64,000 nucleotides of DNA from Phymorhynchus buccinoides (GCA_017654935.2 CM065697.1:46679263-46743262), one strand, 5' to 3'; shown: positions 24,601 through 31,293, counted from the stretch's first letter. Translations and numbers: made by a program. The notes: generated from the letters alone by a model not told the origin.

Positions 24601-24632
24601 CCTTCTTCTTCTTCGGCGGAAACGAAGTTTGA
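3385..24632 (+). CDS. ARHGAP35: p190 RhoGAP (ARHGAP35/ARHGAP5 family), 3' part, 11 exons
   Basis: GTPase-activating protein for Rho at the cell cortex and adhesions. Joined exons: 3385-3474, 8174-8291, 10764-10988, 12063-12239, 13966-14036, 16330-16476, 17774-17939, 19516-19593, 20430-20561, 22651-22756, 24443-24632 (1500 nt, 499 residues plus TGA). All introns are GT-AG and all phases agree. Recognition rests on colinear similarity to the C-terminal third of vertebrate p190: a twin-tyrosine motif (ADYSLVKDAV, then NDYALVED), a GSDSE..SSLER segment, a Lys/Arg-rich stretch, then a RhoGAP domain starting PLFVEKCITFIE, with arginine finger GIYR and the family ending CTFFFF. The N-terminal GTPase-like and FF domains (about 1000 residues) are left of the window. 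The tail after the GAP domain is only about five residues, against some tens of Pro-rich residues in vertebrates. Vertebrate paralogues 35 and 5 cannot be separated here; the fly name would be RhoGAPp190. The gene converges on CPSF3. Confidence 0.9.
3475..4350. other. p190 intron
   Basis: C-rich after the donor, then AT-rich, with GT/GC microsatellite at 3839-3925. No feature recognised beyond that. Confidence 0.5.
4612..5131. repeat. 62-bp tandem array, about 8 copies
   Basis: Unit contains cagaatggtccttgtacc and ttgtctgcagttatcaaatg at an exact 62-bp period, nearly identical copies. It lies inside the nested element 4409-5415. Confidence 0.85.
5146..5383. mobile_element. TTAA-CCCTTTC MITE, copy 3
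   Basis: TTAA at 5142-5145 and 5384-5387; ends CCCTTTCACCGCCAGCC / GGCGGTGAAAGAG. Nearly identical in layout to 57278-57513. Confidence 0.75.
5764..6181. mobile_element. ATCGTCGG inverted-repeat element, copy 1
   Basis: Starts tatcgtcggtaaaattcaaa and ends tttgaatttcaccgacgata. The inverted ends extend about 45 bp. The second copy at 12898-13273 shares the whole length. No coding. Confidence 0.75.
6233..7182. mobile_element. Large TTAA element with SINE inside
   Basis: Ends CCCTTTCACTCCCAGGAGC and CGGGAGTGAAAGGG flanked by TTAA (6229-6232 and 7183-7186), about 950 bp. A tRNA-related SINE body lies inside at 6245-6600. The remainder is AT-rich with no open frame of note. Confidence 0.6.
6245..6600 (+). 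mobile_element. tRNA-related SINE, truncated head
   Basis: Shares the body (cctctcactttgcactaggc, gcccatgcacttagcacacg) and the 3' part (gcctctggctgcgacgcact) with 45116-45480. The tRNA-like head is mostly missing. Confidence 0.6.
7187..7520. mobile_element. Dispersed element, inverted copy at 51030-51370
   Basis: About 330 bp matching the reverse complement of 51030-51370 (for example ggatagatgttgatttgttt). Its right end (ggagttaattag preceded by caactttggtgg) is what was amplified in the adjoining array. The end resembles that of the fold-back element 46342-46530. Confidence 0.65.
7451..8173 (+). repeat. Array of exon B splice acceptors, 7 copies of 100-114 bp
   Basis: Units start at 7451, 7551, 7651, 7751, 7858, 7967 and 8081. 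Each ends with the intron 3' end (tttccag) plus gacgcag, the first 7 nt of exon B. The first three are identical at 100 bp; units nearest the exon are longer and more diverged. The array therefore repeats a complete 3' splice site. Confidence 0.92.
8174..8291 (+). CDS. ARHGAP35: p190 RhoGAP exon B
   Basis: 39 codons plus 1 nt, phase 0 to 1. The acceptor is tttcccag and the donor CATG|GTATGG. It begins DAVSCEEIENDYALVED, aligning with the vertebrate DAVVKPRNEEENIYSV segment, so the second linker tyrosine is present. It ends with a run of six histidines encoded by CAC/CAT codons. The acceptor and the first 7 nt of this exon are repeated seven more times upstream (7451-8173). Confidence 0.87.
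8388..9213 (-). mobile_element. Long tRNA-headed retroposon, minus copy
   Basis: About 826 bp, the same element as 62042-62899 in reverse. The head has a tRNA-like B box (GGTTCGAATCCC) and gtggtgggttagcgtcg; the tail is AT-rich. A 9-bp duplication (aaatccttt) flanks it at 8379-8387 and 9214-9222. Confidence 0.8.
9480..9580. repeat. 37-bp tandem repeat, 3 copies
   Basis: The unit contains attgtaagcataagacagca followed by a T/A-rich stretch. Short and nearly identical; intronic. Confidence 0.75.
9789..10273. mobile_element. TTAA-CCCCTTGACTGCC element containing a CATGGGTGC element
   Basis: Ends CCCCTTGACTGCCA / GGCAGTCAAGGGG flanked by TTAA (9785-9788, 10274-10277). Nearly all of the interior (9806-10078) is a dispersed element also found at 26935-27199 and, in pieces, at 21341-21768. 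Confidence 0.65.
10402..10716 (+). mobile_element. GAA-tailed retroposon with 11-bp target duplication
   Basis: Runs from a C-rich head (cccccgtcgggaaaccgggg) to a (GAA)n tail and is flanked by gaatggtcact at 10391-10401 and 10717-10727. No tRNA-type A/B boxes are apparent. At least ten relatives occur in the window, in two tail subtypes (gcgcataacggcagc or tatggcctgggaacgcag). Confidence 0.8.
10764..10988 (+). CDS. ARHGAP35: p190 RhoGAP exon C, Ser/Arg/His-rich linker
   Basis: Phase 1 to 1, with acceptor ttttttgcag and donor TCGG|GTGAGA. It starts EGSDSEDSEFSSLERE, matching the GSDSEMDTSSLERG segment of vertebrate p190. It continues into a low-complexity linker rich in Gly, Ser, Arg and His that ends ASRRHRHKHSS. 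The last 33 nt of the exon with its donor are repeated eight times in the following intron. The exon end chosen is the first donor that keeps the phase; later donors could be used alternatively. Confidence 0.82.
10957..11690 (+). repeat. Exon C end/donor array with potential mini-exons, 9 units
   Basis: Nine units of about 80-90 bp (the first is exon C itself). Each has ttcag, then 33 nt, then a GTGAGA donor and a GT tract leading to the next ttcag. Units 2, 4 and 5 read open in the exon frame (ASRRHRHKHSS); unit 3 has 34 nt; units 6-9 carry a CGA to TGA change giving a stop in that frame. Confidence 0.9.
11905..11985. mobile_element. GGACTATAAG MITE fragment
   Basis: Half-element with ataaggcgcaggggtctcgg and tagtctgtaaaatagggta, the usual right end of the short family. 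Confidence 0.5.
12063..12239 (+). CDS. ARHGAP35: p190 RhoGAP exon D, acidic/basic linker
   Basis: 58 codons, phase 1 to 1. The acceptor is caatgtcag and the donor CCTG|GTTAGA, a weak donor followed closely by a run of 27 cytosines (12272-12298). It encodes SEGSEGSGDEVQ and then a basic stretch (RRGKFKAGGKQ) and a Ser/Pro-rich end. It was placed by reading frame, phase and codon composition. Direct similarity to vertebrate p190 is weak because this linker is poorly conserved. Confidence 0.68.
12272..12298. repeat. Run of 27 cytosines near exon D donor
   Basis: Homopolymer beginning 32 bp after the exon D donor; the complementary strand is G-rich. Confidence 0.9.
12357..12730. mobile_element. 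CATGGGTGC element with 6-bp target duplication
   Basis: 374 bp, starting CATGGGTGCTACT and ending AGTTGCACCCATG, flanked by tatctg on both sides. A second copy in reverse lies at about 41685-42037. No coding sequence. Confidence 0.7.
12898..13273. mobile_element. ATCGTCGG inverted-repeat element, copy 2
   Basis: About 376 bp with inverted ends (tatcgtcggtgaaattcaaa / tttgaatttcaccgacgata) of about 40 bp. Interior shared with 5764-6181. Confidence 0.78.
13274..13965. other. p190 intron, AT- and GT-rich
   Basis: Contains TTTA repeats, a GT tract near 13577-13600 and a possible retroposon tail (ccatccaaatccaaatccg, 13696). No gene seen. Confidence 0.5.
13966..14036 (+). CDS. ARHGAP35: p190 RhoGAP exon E
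   Basis: 23 codons plus 2 nt at the start, phase 1 to 0. The acceptor is gattcttcag and the donor AGG|GTGAGT. It encodes VDLEEVPLLESHISRHFQTL. Good splice sites and compatible phase support it. No family motif is recognisable in so short a linker exon. Confidence 0.62.
14310..14632 (+). mobile_element. GAA-tailed retroposon, plus copy
   Basis: Runs from ccccctgggggtcttccatg to cgggaacgcagaagaagaag. Second tail subtype. Confidence 0.7.
14845..14907 (+). CDS. Candidate additional p190 exon
   Basis: 63 nt open in one frame after a good acceptor (ttgtccctctacag), phase 0 to 0, so it would fit between exons E and F without changing the frame. It encodes SGALFVPRFSEDWTSDSS and three more residues, acidic and Ser-rich like the rest of the linker. 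The donor TGG|GTGTGT is poor. A 77-bp tandem array starts within its last 20 nt, the same arrangement seen at undoubted exons here. There is no homology support. Confidence 0.38.
14893..15205 (+). repeat. 77-bp tandem array, 4 copies
   Basis: Unit contains tctgatgcctgggtgtgtcg and gggacatttggggggtggga. Near-perfect period of 77 bp. It starts inside the candidate exon 14845-14907 and repeats its putative donor. Confidence 0.88.
15239..15562 (-). mobile_element. GAA-tailed retroposon, minus copy with G run
   Basis: Second subtype in reverse (cttcttctgcgttcccaggc at the left). A run of 20 guanines lies at 15395-15414. Confidence 0.7.
15654..15790. mobile_element. Short GGACTATAAG MITE
   Basis: Begins accatattttacggactata followed by aggcgatac; truncated at the right. 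Confidence 0.55.
15856..16198 (-). mobile_element. GAA-tailed retroposon, minus copy with 41-C run
   Basis: Second subtype in reverse. The head sequence gacccc..ccggtatccc has expanded to 41 cytosines at 16141-16181. Confidence 0.75.
16330..16476 (+). CDS. ARHGAP35: p190 RhoGAP exon F
   Basis: 49 codons, phase 0 to 0. The acceptor is tgtttttcag and the donor GAG|GTGAGA. It encodes YGAAPGSLEEGVYDLND and ends in a charged helix-like stretch (EKTRKKEERRRLKEE). It leads into the Lys-rich segment of the next exon, at the position of the basic Lys/Pro/Arg segment before the GAP domain in vertebrate p190. Confidence 0.75.
16668..16738. repeat. Poly-G tract of about 70 bases
   Basis: 23 guanines, an interruption (cggggtt) and 41 guanines, in the intron between exons F and G and 60 bp before the decayed exon copy. 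Potential G-quadruplex; also a place where assembly length is uncertain. Confidence 0.9.
16800..16892 (+). pseudogene. Decayed duplicate of p190 exon G
   Basis: About 93 nt closely matching the first 100 nt of exon G (17774), plus the 17 nt of intron before it (tttatttattaactcag). It carries an in-frame stop (the TAC codon of exon G is TAG here), a 3-nt deletion, Lys to Gln and Tyr to His changes, and it stops at GAGGACTTT without a donor. It is therefore a non-functional exon copy left inside the intron, about 970 bp upstream of the working exon. Confidence 0.85.
17451..17751. mobile_element. TTAA-CCCCTTCACTGCC MITE beside exon G acceptor
   Basis: Ends CCCCTTCACTGCC / GGGGCAGTGAAGAGG with TTAA at 17447-17450 and 17752-17755. 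It ends 22 bp before exon G. Inverted internal copies of gacggatattatcgtgacgg-like sequence are visible near the right end. Confidence 0.75.
17774..17939 (+). CDS. ARHGAP35: p190 RhoGAP exon G, basic segment and start of GAP domain
   Basis: 55 codons plus 1 nt, phase 0 to 1. The acceptor is ttattacccccag and the donor GAAG|GTAGCT. It begins EKRSKETQKRKYKKKDGK (a basic cluster) and ends LLPLFVEKCITFIETE, which matches PIPIFIERCIEYIEATG at the start of the vertebrate p190 GAP domain. A TTAA-flanked MITE ends 22 bp upstream, so the branch point and tract of this acceptor are squeezed against a transposon. A CT-rich array begins right after the donor. Confidence 0.9.
17941..18690. repeat. CT microsatellite with six copies of a TTAGGCATCGCCTAA unit
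   Basis: Starts 2 nt into the intron after exon G. (CT)n blocks alternate with ggcttaggcatcgcctaaaa and ttgttaaataaag. The unit has a small hairpin (ttaggc/gcctaa) and looks like a retroposon 3' end; a diverged relative is at 58028-58072. Confidence 0.85.
18950..19500 (+). mobile_element. tRNA-related SINE interrupted by a TTAA MITE
   Basis: The head contains the B-box-like gagttcgaacctgggtacag. Body to 19165, then the MITE 19166-19404 (TTAA duplicated), then the SINE 3' part ending (gattt)n at about 19495. Confidence 0.7.
19166..19404. mobile_element. TTAA-CCCTTTC MITE nested in SINE
   Basis: TTAA at 19162-19165 and 19405-19408. Its position inside the SINE dates this insertion as the younger one. 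Confidence 0.78.
19516..19593 (+). CDS. ARHGAP35: p190 RhoGAP exon H, arginine-finger exon
   Basis: 25 codons, phase 1 to 1. The acceptor is ggtttccag and the donor GAAG|GTCAGT. It encodes MCTEGIYRIPGNRAQGELFL, with the invariant GIYR whose arginine is inserted into the Rho active site, followed by the family's GN. Vertebrate p190 reads STEGIYRVSGN at this place, so this exon is diagnostic of a catalytically competent RhoGAP domain. Confidence 0.93.
20430..20561 (+). CDS. ARHGAP35: p190 RhoGAP exon I
   Basis: 43 codons, phase 1 to 1. The acceptor is tgtccgcag and the donor GCAG|GTAATG. It encodes DIPINAIGTVLKSFFNDLSE and then PLVPRALHDELMEAA. The K-FF-LPEPL-type helix is the hallmark of RhoGAP domains and packs beside the arginine finger. 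The last ~80 nt of the exon with donor recur about ten times downstream (20562-21530). Confidence 0.93.
20562..21530 (+). repeat. Exon I donor-edge array, about 10 copies of ~99 bp
   Basis: Each unit carries the last ~72-80 nt of exon I (cgatgagctcatggaagcag), the GTAATG donor and a short (gatgat)aataacaatatg spacer. Units of 99 nt keep a frame open through several copies; the first copy has a 2-nt deletion. Confidence 0.93.
21341..21768 (+). repeat. Mosaic of exon I repeats and a CATGGGTGC element
   Basis: Pieces of the dispersed element at 26935-27199 (tgcaacttttcctgg, attttaccatggaaaaggaa, then 21600-21768) alternate with pieces of the exon I repeat at a scale of 20-60 bp. Confidence 0.65.
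22173..22576. mobile_element. Long GGACTATAAG MITE, copy 2
   Basis: About 404 bp from tactgtaaaaactggactat to gcatttt acggta; reverse orientation of 2865-3264. It ends about 75 bp before exon J. Confidence 0.7.
22651..22756 (+). CDS. ARHGAP35: p190 RhoGAP exon J
   Basis: Phase 1 to 2, with acceptor cttcccccccccag and donor TACAG|GTACGT. It encodes MPNKSSRLLMLRGVIKKLPE and then QNLEVLKYLISHLY, matching the [25 protein letters not shown] region of vertebrate p190. The last ~40 nt with the donor recur about fourteen times downstream. Repeat spacing is about 50 nt, not a multiple of three, so only the first donor keeps the frame. Confidence 0.93.
22757..23437 (+). repeat. Exon J donor-edge array, about 14 copies of ~50 bp
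   Basis: The unit is gaactttgaagtgctcaagt plus acctcatctcccacctctac and AG|GTACGTAT, that is, the last ~40 nt of exon J with its donor. Some units are diverged (tgcaggtg) or truncated (23280). Confidence 0.94.
23869..24108. mobile_element. TTAA-CCCTTTC MITE, copy
   Basis: TTAA at 23865-23868 and 24109-24112. It is followed immediately by a GAA-tailed retroposon. Confidence 0.78.
24117..24416 (-). mobile_element. GAA-tailed retroposon, minus copy
   Basis: Starts ttcttcttcttcttctgtgt and ends at gtgggggaactattg, about 27 bp before exon K. Confidence 0.7.
24443..24632 (+). CDS. ARHGAP35: p190 RhoGAP exon K (terminal)
   Basis: Starts in phase 2 after acceptor tatttgtccag; 62 codons then TGA at 24630-24632. 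It encodes ENSMDERNLSRCWWPTIMR (the conserved N-L-CWPTLMR box of the GAP domain) and ends LITQCTFFFFGGNEV. Vertebrate p190 has IQQCPFFFYN here and a further Pro/Ser-rich tail; this protein stops five residues later. The final codons and stop form the first unit of the array that follows. Confidence 0.93.
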
Positions 24633-25520
24633 GACACGGAGTTTACGTTACAGAAGTTACTGCAGTAATGGTGGAAACGAAGTTTGAGACACGGATTTTA
24701 CGTTACAGAAGTGGATTTTACGTTACAGAAGTTACTGCAGTAATGGTGGAAACGAAGTTTGAGACACGGATTTTACGTCACAGAAGTTACTGCAGTAATG
24801 GTGGAAACGAAGTTTGAGACACAGATTTTACGTCACAGAAGTTACTACAGTAATGGTGGAAACGAAGAGACACGGATTTTACGTCACAGAAGTTACTACA
24901 GTAATGGTGGAAACGAAGTTTGAGACACGGATTTTACGTCACAGAAGTTACTACAGTAATGGTGGAAACGACTACAGTAATGGTGGAAACGAAGAGACAC
25001 GGATTTTACGTCACAGAAGTTACTACAGTAATGGTGGAAACGAAGTTTGAGACACGGATTTTACGTTACAGAAGTTACTACAGTAATGGTGGAAGCGAAG
25101 TTTGAGACACGGATTTTACGTCACAGAAGTTACTGCAGTAATGGTGGAAACGAAGAGACACGGATTTTACGTTACAGAAGTTACTACAGTAATGGTGGAA
25201 GCGAAGTTTGAGACACGGATTTTACGTTACAGAAGTTACTACAGTAATGGTGGAAATGAAGTTGTGACATGGATTTTACGTTACAGAAGTTACTACAGTA
25301 ATGGTGGAAACGAAGTTTGAGACACGGATTTTACGTTACAGAAGTTACTACAGTAATGGTGGAAACGAAGTTTGAGACATGGATTTTACGTTACAGAAGT
25401 TACTACAGTAATGGCGGAAACGAAGTTTGAGACACGGATTTTACGTTACAGAAGTTACTGCGTTAATGGTGAGAAGAAGCGAGGCTTCTTCTTCGGCGGA
25501 AACGAAGTTTGAGACACAGA
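24615..25520 (+). repeat. Array of the p190 C-terminal codons, stop and 3' UTR
   Basis: About 16 units of ~55 bp carrying ggaaacgaagtttgagacac (codons GNEV, stop, first UTR bases) and a ttacgttacagaagttact segment. The last unit (25483-25520) again includes ttcttcttcggcgg, so the longer CDS end was copied too. Confidence 0.92.
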
Positions 25521-26934
25521 TTTTGTCACACACAAAAAAACACCTGCATTTGTTACAGTAGGTATAAACCAAGTTTTTGCAACAAGGATTCCTCTTGAAC
25601 GATTAGTTTACCAAGGAAGCTCAGCAGCAACAGCCATCATCACTTCTTGATTGAAGTTTTTTTAAGTTCAAGAGGACAAGGCTTTTTACTTCATCTCGGT
25701 GGAAACAAAGTGTGAACGACTTCTGTTTTACAGAGAAATGTCACCAGCAACGGCGTTCAGTCCTTAGGTGAAGTTTAAGCATGCTAGCAACAACCATCTA
25801 TGTTTTCTTCATGGCAACATTGTCTGCAGCTCGACATATACATGTGTGTGCATTTTAACTTCGTGCCAGAAAAGAAGCTTGCACAACTTTTTTTTTTCCA
25901 AGAAAACTTAAACAAAGCAGCATTCATCTTTTTGAGTGTTTTGGGCGAAGTTTTTGCTCAGTAGCTGTATGATTTGTTAGCAGATTTTAACCTTCATCAA
26001 ACCTGCTTCTTTGACATGGAACTTTCTGCCAAGAAATCTCAACATTTTGGGTCAAGAAAACTCAACAAGAAACTCAACATTAATGATGCTTGGAGTGAAT
26101 TCAAAGTTCACGTCATGGCAACAATGCCTCTCCTTCATAGAAAATGTTCATTACTTTTCTTGGAGTTTTTCCACATCTTTGATCATTGGAAAAGTTAGCG
26201 TGTCGCCTTTTTTAATCAGCAAGGTGTTTTGCTATCGCCTTGTTGTGTGTCTATAGCCTGTGTCGATGATTTAATGGCCAGGAAAGTAGGAACTGCATCA
26301 GGATGACTAATTTTGTGCCGCCTGATATTGTGGCAGTGACTTTGCGTTTTGGTGTAAGCCACCATGAATGTTACTAATCCGACAGGTGCAAATTGAAATC
26401 ACAACCTGTCAAGTTTGGCTGCAAGTCGCAAGCCACCAAATCTGGATACTCCTCTTTTGGTATGTAGTGCCAGTACCGGCCAGTCTTCATTCTACTAAAA
26501 CCAGCGTGAATGTCGGAGTGTGGTTGTGTGCGTGAAAAATCATGATTTCTTTTTGGAGGGTACCGTCATTGTAAGGGCAAAGAAATAAGGGGATCCTACA
26601 AATCATTGGAATCTTACAAATCATTAGAAAAGAAAGGAATAGATGAAAAACAAAAAAGGGAGAGGAGATTCTGACCTGTTGAAGGAGTCGTAGTTGAAGC
26701 TTTCCAGCGTAGGGTCTTCGTCGGCAGTTGAGAGGAGAATGGCAGATTGACCAGGAAGGGATAAAATCAGGTGGGGAGGGGACTGTGGTGAATTGGAAGG
26801 TGAACACAAATCAATATAGAGAAAAAGAGAATAGTCTTTTTAGGTTTGTCTGTGCAACTGATACACTGGTTTGAAATTCGTAATTGACTGCGTTATCTGT
26901 AATTTCAGATTCTTTTTTCTTTCCTTTTTTTCTG
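25521..26934. other. p190 3' flank, possible 3' UTR
   Basis: AT-rich with one decayed unit of the preceding array near 25697-25735. No AATAAA signal could be assigned with confidence; no gene seen. Confidence 0.4.
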
Positions 26935-27199
26935 CATGGGTGCAACTTTTCCTGGTATACCAGGATTTCCTGTTTGTGAATTTTACCAGAAAGGAAGTTC
27001 CTTTTTTTTTAATTTGTCAAACAAGATCTTTGGGGTTTATGCTGTATTTTTCAAACGCTTTAAAAAAAGAATTTGTATAAATTGTGGAAAAAGCAAACTA
27101 AAATACCTTCATAAATCAATGTTTTCTTCAGCTGCAGGGGGACATTACCCCTGGACCCCGGCCTTTCAGGGTTTTTTATTTTGTGTAGTTGCACCCATG
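26935..27199. mobile_element. CATGGGTGC element
   Basis: Starts CATGGGTGCAACTTTTCCTG and ends AGTTGCACCCATG. Same interior as 9806-10078. Confidence 0.7.
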
Positions 27200-27412
27200 T
27201 CAATGTAAATTAGGGGTATATTTTTACGCTATTTTCTTGCTGGGGACTGGGATTTTTGTGTGAAGGATGAAACTGGAAAGTAGCGGAAAAGAGATGAAGA
27301 TGCAGTTGAGAAAGTGACTAAAAAAACCAAAGGCATTGACTAGTCAGTTTGCTACTGCGTTAAAGACCCACCACGCCTATGTTTATTTTCCCTCTCTTCC
27401 TCGGATTATTTA

Positions 27413-27546
27413 TTAAAGACCCCCCATGTCATGTGTCACATTCCCTCTTAATTATGCTTGGAAGATTTTTTAAGATTTCCTACCAGCTTTAAGAGGGAAA
27501 ACACGTGAAAACGATGATTTTGACACAAGATGTGGTGGGTCTTTAA
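27413..27546. mobile_element. AAAGACCCACC palindromic MITE
   Basis: Inverted-repeat element of about 130 bp bounded by TTAA; nearly palindromic, with cacgtg and gagggaaaacacgtgaaaac. A half copy follows to 27617. Confidence 0.65.
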
Positions 27547-27807
27547 GATTTCTTGCCAGAGAGAGGGAAAACATGTGAAAACGCTGATTTTGACACATCA
27601 GTGTGGTGGGTCTTTAACAAGTTCATGCTTTGAGAGAATCAGTAAGCCACATAGTCCTGATGCTGGTTTGAGGTCAAGTTGAAATGTTGACCATGGTCAC
27701 TTTGTTCAGATTTTCTGTTGCAGTGTTAGATTAGTACTATGGGAGAAATTCTATTGCAAAGTCATATTTTTTTTTTTTTAAATGTCAGTTTGTCTTTTCA
27801 AAGAATG

Positions 27808-27920
27808 TTAAAGACCCACCACGTCACGTGTCAAAATCATGGTTTTCACGTGTTTTCCCTCTTATAGCTGGTAAGAAATCTTCCAAGCATAAGAGGGAAT
27901 GTGACGTGGGGGGTCTATAA
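27808..27920. mobile_element. AAAGACCCACC palindromic MITE
   Basis: ttaaagacccaccacgtcac to gacgtggggggtct; arms pair over most of the length. Confidence 0.7.
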
Positions 27921-28122
27921 GGTTTTAAAGTGGGCGTTCCGGTGCTTTCATTGTATGAATGTTAAGGTTTATGCGAAATTCCATTACAAACTAATTTTTT
28001 ATTATTTTTTTTCAGTTTGTTTTTTCAAGGAAAGTTATGGCTTATGCGAGAAATTCCATTACAAAATCATTTCTCTTTTTGAGTTTGTCTCTTTAAGGAA
28101 TGTTGACGCTTTTTGTGTGTTA

Positions 28123-28262
28123 AATGTTAGTTCTTTAGTGTTTTTCTCTGTGCTAAATGTCAATTCTTTAGTGTTTTTTCTCTGTGCTAAATGTCAATTC
28201 TTTAGTGTTTTTCTCTGTGCTAAATGTCAATTCTTTAGTGTTTTTTCTCTGTGTTGAATGTC
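28123..28262. repeat. ~40-bp tandem repeat, 4 copies
   Basis: Unit ttctttagtgtttttctctg plus tgctaaatgtcaa. Non-coding. Confidence 0.8.
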
Positions 28263-28704
28263 AATTCTGTTTCTACGATCATTCCAAGCTATCGAAATCT
28301 GAGTCTATGGTTTAGGAGAGGGCAGTGATCACTTGTCACTGGTTTGACATCTGTGTTTTTCTGGCCTTCACTTAGAATTACTTTTCTGTATTCCTTCTTT
28401 CTCACTTGGTCTAATCAGAGCAGCTATGTTTGTGTTGAATTTAGTTTGGGTTTAAAAACCTGTGAATGGGGATGAGAAAATGAGGTACGGATCACACAAT
28501 GTGATTGAGGACAAAGATTAAAAGAAATGTAACCATGCTTGAAATATTTTTGATGAGGGCAGATTTAGCTAGCTTACTTTTTTCTTACTTAAAAGCCATA
28601 GCATCACATTTTGGATTAGTACCCACTCGGTTATGATCAATTTTCTTCAAAATAACTTTGCAGGAATTTCAAAATGCAACTAACTGTCGAAGTAATGGAA
28701 GTAT

Positions 28705-28925
28705 GGCAGTTAGTGAGTGAAAGGGATGTTAGAATGATTGTTTAGTGAGTGAAAGGGATGTTAGAATGATTGTTTAGTGAGCTAAAGGAATGTTAGAATG
28801 GTTGTTTAGTGAGTTCGAGGAATGTTAGAATGAATGTTTAGTGAGCTAAAGGAATGTTATAATGATTGTTTAGTGAGCTAAGGGAATGTTAGAATGATTG
28901 TTTAGAGAGCAAAAGGAGAGTCAGA
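28705..28925. repeat. ~38-bp tandem repeat, 6 copies
   Basis: Unit tgtttagtgagtgaaaggga plus tgttagaatgat, progressively diverged (gtgagctaaaggaatgttag). Confidence 0.8.
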
Positions 28926-30653
28926 ATTTAGTTAGTGAAAGGAGTGATATTATATTTTGAGCGAGCTAAAGGAATGGGACACTGATCCTTCAGTGATGGT
29001 GAGCTTTTAGCGCCGTGCCTGGCAGGTAGACACAGAACGAAGCCATCTCACTTCAACACTCGTTCTGTGTTGCGTAGAAATCCATATAACTTGACAAACA
29101 GCAGAATAAGATTTTTCTTTGTAGATGCACAAATAGTTAGTCTTGCAGTGATAAAGTACTTATTTGTTTGGAGTTGACCCTAGAAATCCTAACCAGCAGA
29201 TCAGTATAACAGGAACCTTGTCTCTGTGTGTGTGGCGCAGCTGTGCAGCATTTGTGGAAGAGTTACTGCTCTGTGTGTGTGTGTATGTATGTGTGACACT
29301 TGAAAACTTTATTACGCAAGGATTGAGATTTTAGGCCAGGCCTATTCTTGCAATCTGTCCTTGTGTGAGAGACTCAGAGAGAGAGACAAACTGACTGTTA
29401 GAAAGAGAAAATATGAGTATGTGTGTTTGCTCGCGACTGTGAGAGTGAGCGCACGTGTGTATGGGTGGGTACATGCTAACGAGCATCGAAAGAAAATGAG
29501 CAAGTCCTTCATTGAAATACTGTTTGAGTGAATGTAAAGCTTCGTATGTAAACATTGAAATCTGGATGTGTGTCCTTTTGCAAGAACGAATGCGTTGATT
29601 ATAAAATAACATCCAATGTAACCAGGAACGAAAGTGTTAATATGAAATTGTAACTCTGACGTCATGTTATGCATGTTCTGTTTATTAAAAAAAAACACCC
29701 CGAAGTGCACACGTTACTGTAAGCTATCACAAGAAGCATTACGTAATGCTGTAAATTGTGCATGCGTATTGTAATGTTGTCCAACGTTGCTAGTCACAGA
29801 GTGCCCCAACGATTCGGTAAATTGTACATTGAACATCATCTCGGCTTTTTGTAATTTGATTGCTACTTCCCATGTCCAGACCAGTTTGCCTGATGACATC
29901 CAGTGTCTGTGTGCGTTTTGTTACCTTATTTTATTGTTTTCACCGCACATATGCCGTTTTGACTTGTCGAATGATTGGGTTGAGTAATATACTGGCAACA
30001 GAGTTGAAAACCTTACCTCTGACAGAGGAGGGTTGGTTTTGTATACATGTGTGTGTGTGCTGGTTTGTTTTTGTCCAACCAAGTTTGCTAACGAAAAGAC
30101 AGGAATACATATTTTTTTGTGTGGAACTGGAAGGGTAGGCAGAAACACAGGAGATAACAATCCCAATACCTCTGCAAAGTGATAATCAAACTTCAGGAGC
30201 CCCCCCCCCCCCCCCTCCCCCCTTCTTTCTTTCTCAATGTTTCCTACGGTATACCGGAAAATACTGAGTAAAACAAATACCCAACCAAATTACTCTCTTC
30301 ATATCCTGTCAATATCATTGTAAGCAACAAACGCTTTTCTCTTATCTAATATATTTATCAAATCCTATCTCATCCCGTGCTGCGCATCTTCGTCTTTGAA
30401 CCCCTGTATATGTCAATAATTGCCGATAAACGGCAGGTGGACATTACTGGAAGAAGAAGAAGAAAAGCATGAAAGCGTCGGCTAATGGTCAGACACTTTG
30501 CTTTCATAGAAAATGTGAAGTTCCAACACATGATTTTCATTCTGATGGTTCACATTAGAATTTGGAGGTTTGCTCTGTTCAAGTGCTTTCCAACAAATGG
30601 ATTGTTTCAGATATTGCCTTTGTTAGCAGCAAACTGCTTGTGTGTACAGACCC
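28926..30653. other. Intergenic, nothing recognised
   Basis: No gene seen on either strand. A C-rich run at 30200-30225 and a possible (GAA)n retroposon tail near 30450-30470 are the only landmarks. Confidence 0.5.
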
Positions 30654-31214
30654 TTAAGGGGGCACCCTGACGGGTGAGTTTTTGTAAGAAACACGTCCAG
30701 ATCACCAGGAAAACACCCTTTACAGAGATTGCAACACTTTCTCTGGTTTCCTAGAAGTCAAATCGGCGATTCCTCCTTGGCGGAGGTGCTGGAAGTCAAA
30801 TTCTTTCACCCAAACTGGCCAAAGAGAAGGCGTGTGCCGTCTCTTTTCTAATGGCCGTCTGCGTTTAGACCAAATCGTTTGCACAAAATTTTCGCAGTAC
30901 AAGCCTTCTTTAAAAACATTTGTTATACACTTTATTTAAAGGAGTTTCACTCACAACAAAGGAAATAGCTCCTTTTTTTTTTTTAATGCACTACACAAAC
31001 AGAAAACGCTTCAACCACAATGAGTGACCTCCACCCACCCCATCCAAAATGGCTTCTCTCTCCGGCACCTCCGCCAAGGAGGAATCGACGTTTTGACGGG
31101 TTTAATTTATAGGAAACCAGAGCAAAGCGAGTGTTCTGATCCTTGAAAAGGCTGTCTTTCTGGTGATCTCGACGTGTTTCTTGCAAAAACTCACCCCTCA
31201 GGGTCCACCGTTAA
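30654..31214. mobile_element. Large fold-back element flanked by TTAA
   Basis: Inverted arms of roughly 200 bp (accctgacgggtgagttttt at the left, aaaaactcacccctcagggt at the right), including gattcctccttggcggaggt and its inverse. TTAA at both ends. No coding. Confidence 0.75.
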
Positions 31215-31293
31215 CACTTCTGCATGAGTGATGCCTTCTTGAATGGTTCAGGTCAGACAGGAGAGGTAGGATCTTAACACAATGCTAGAAAAG

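Noticed and set aside
29331..30166. Several overlapping 60-122 codon frames on both strands
   Set aside because: No motif, no codon pattern, GA/GT-rich; no support beyond absence of stops.
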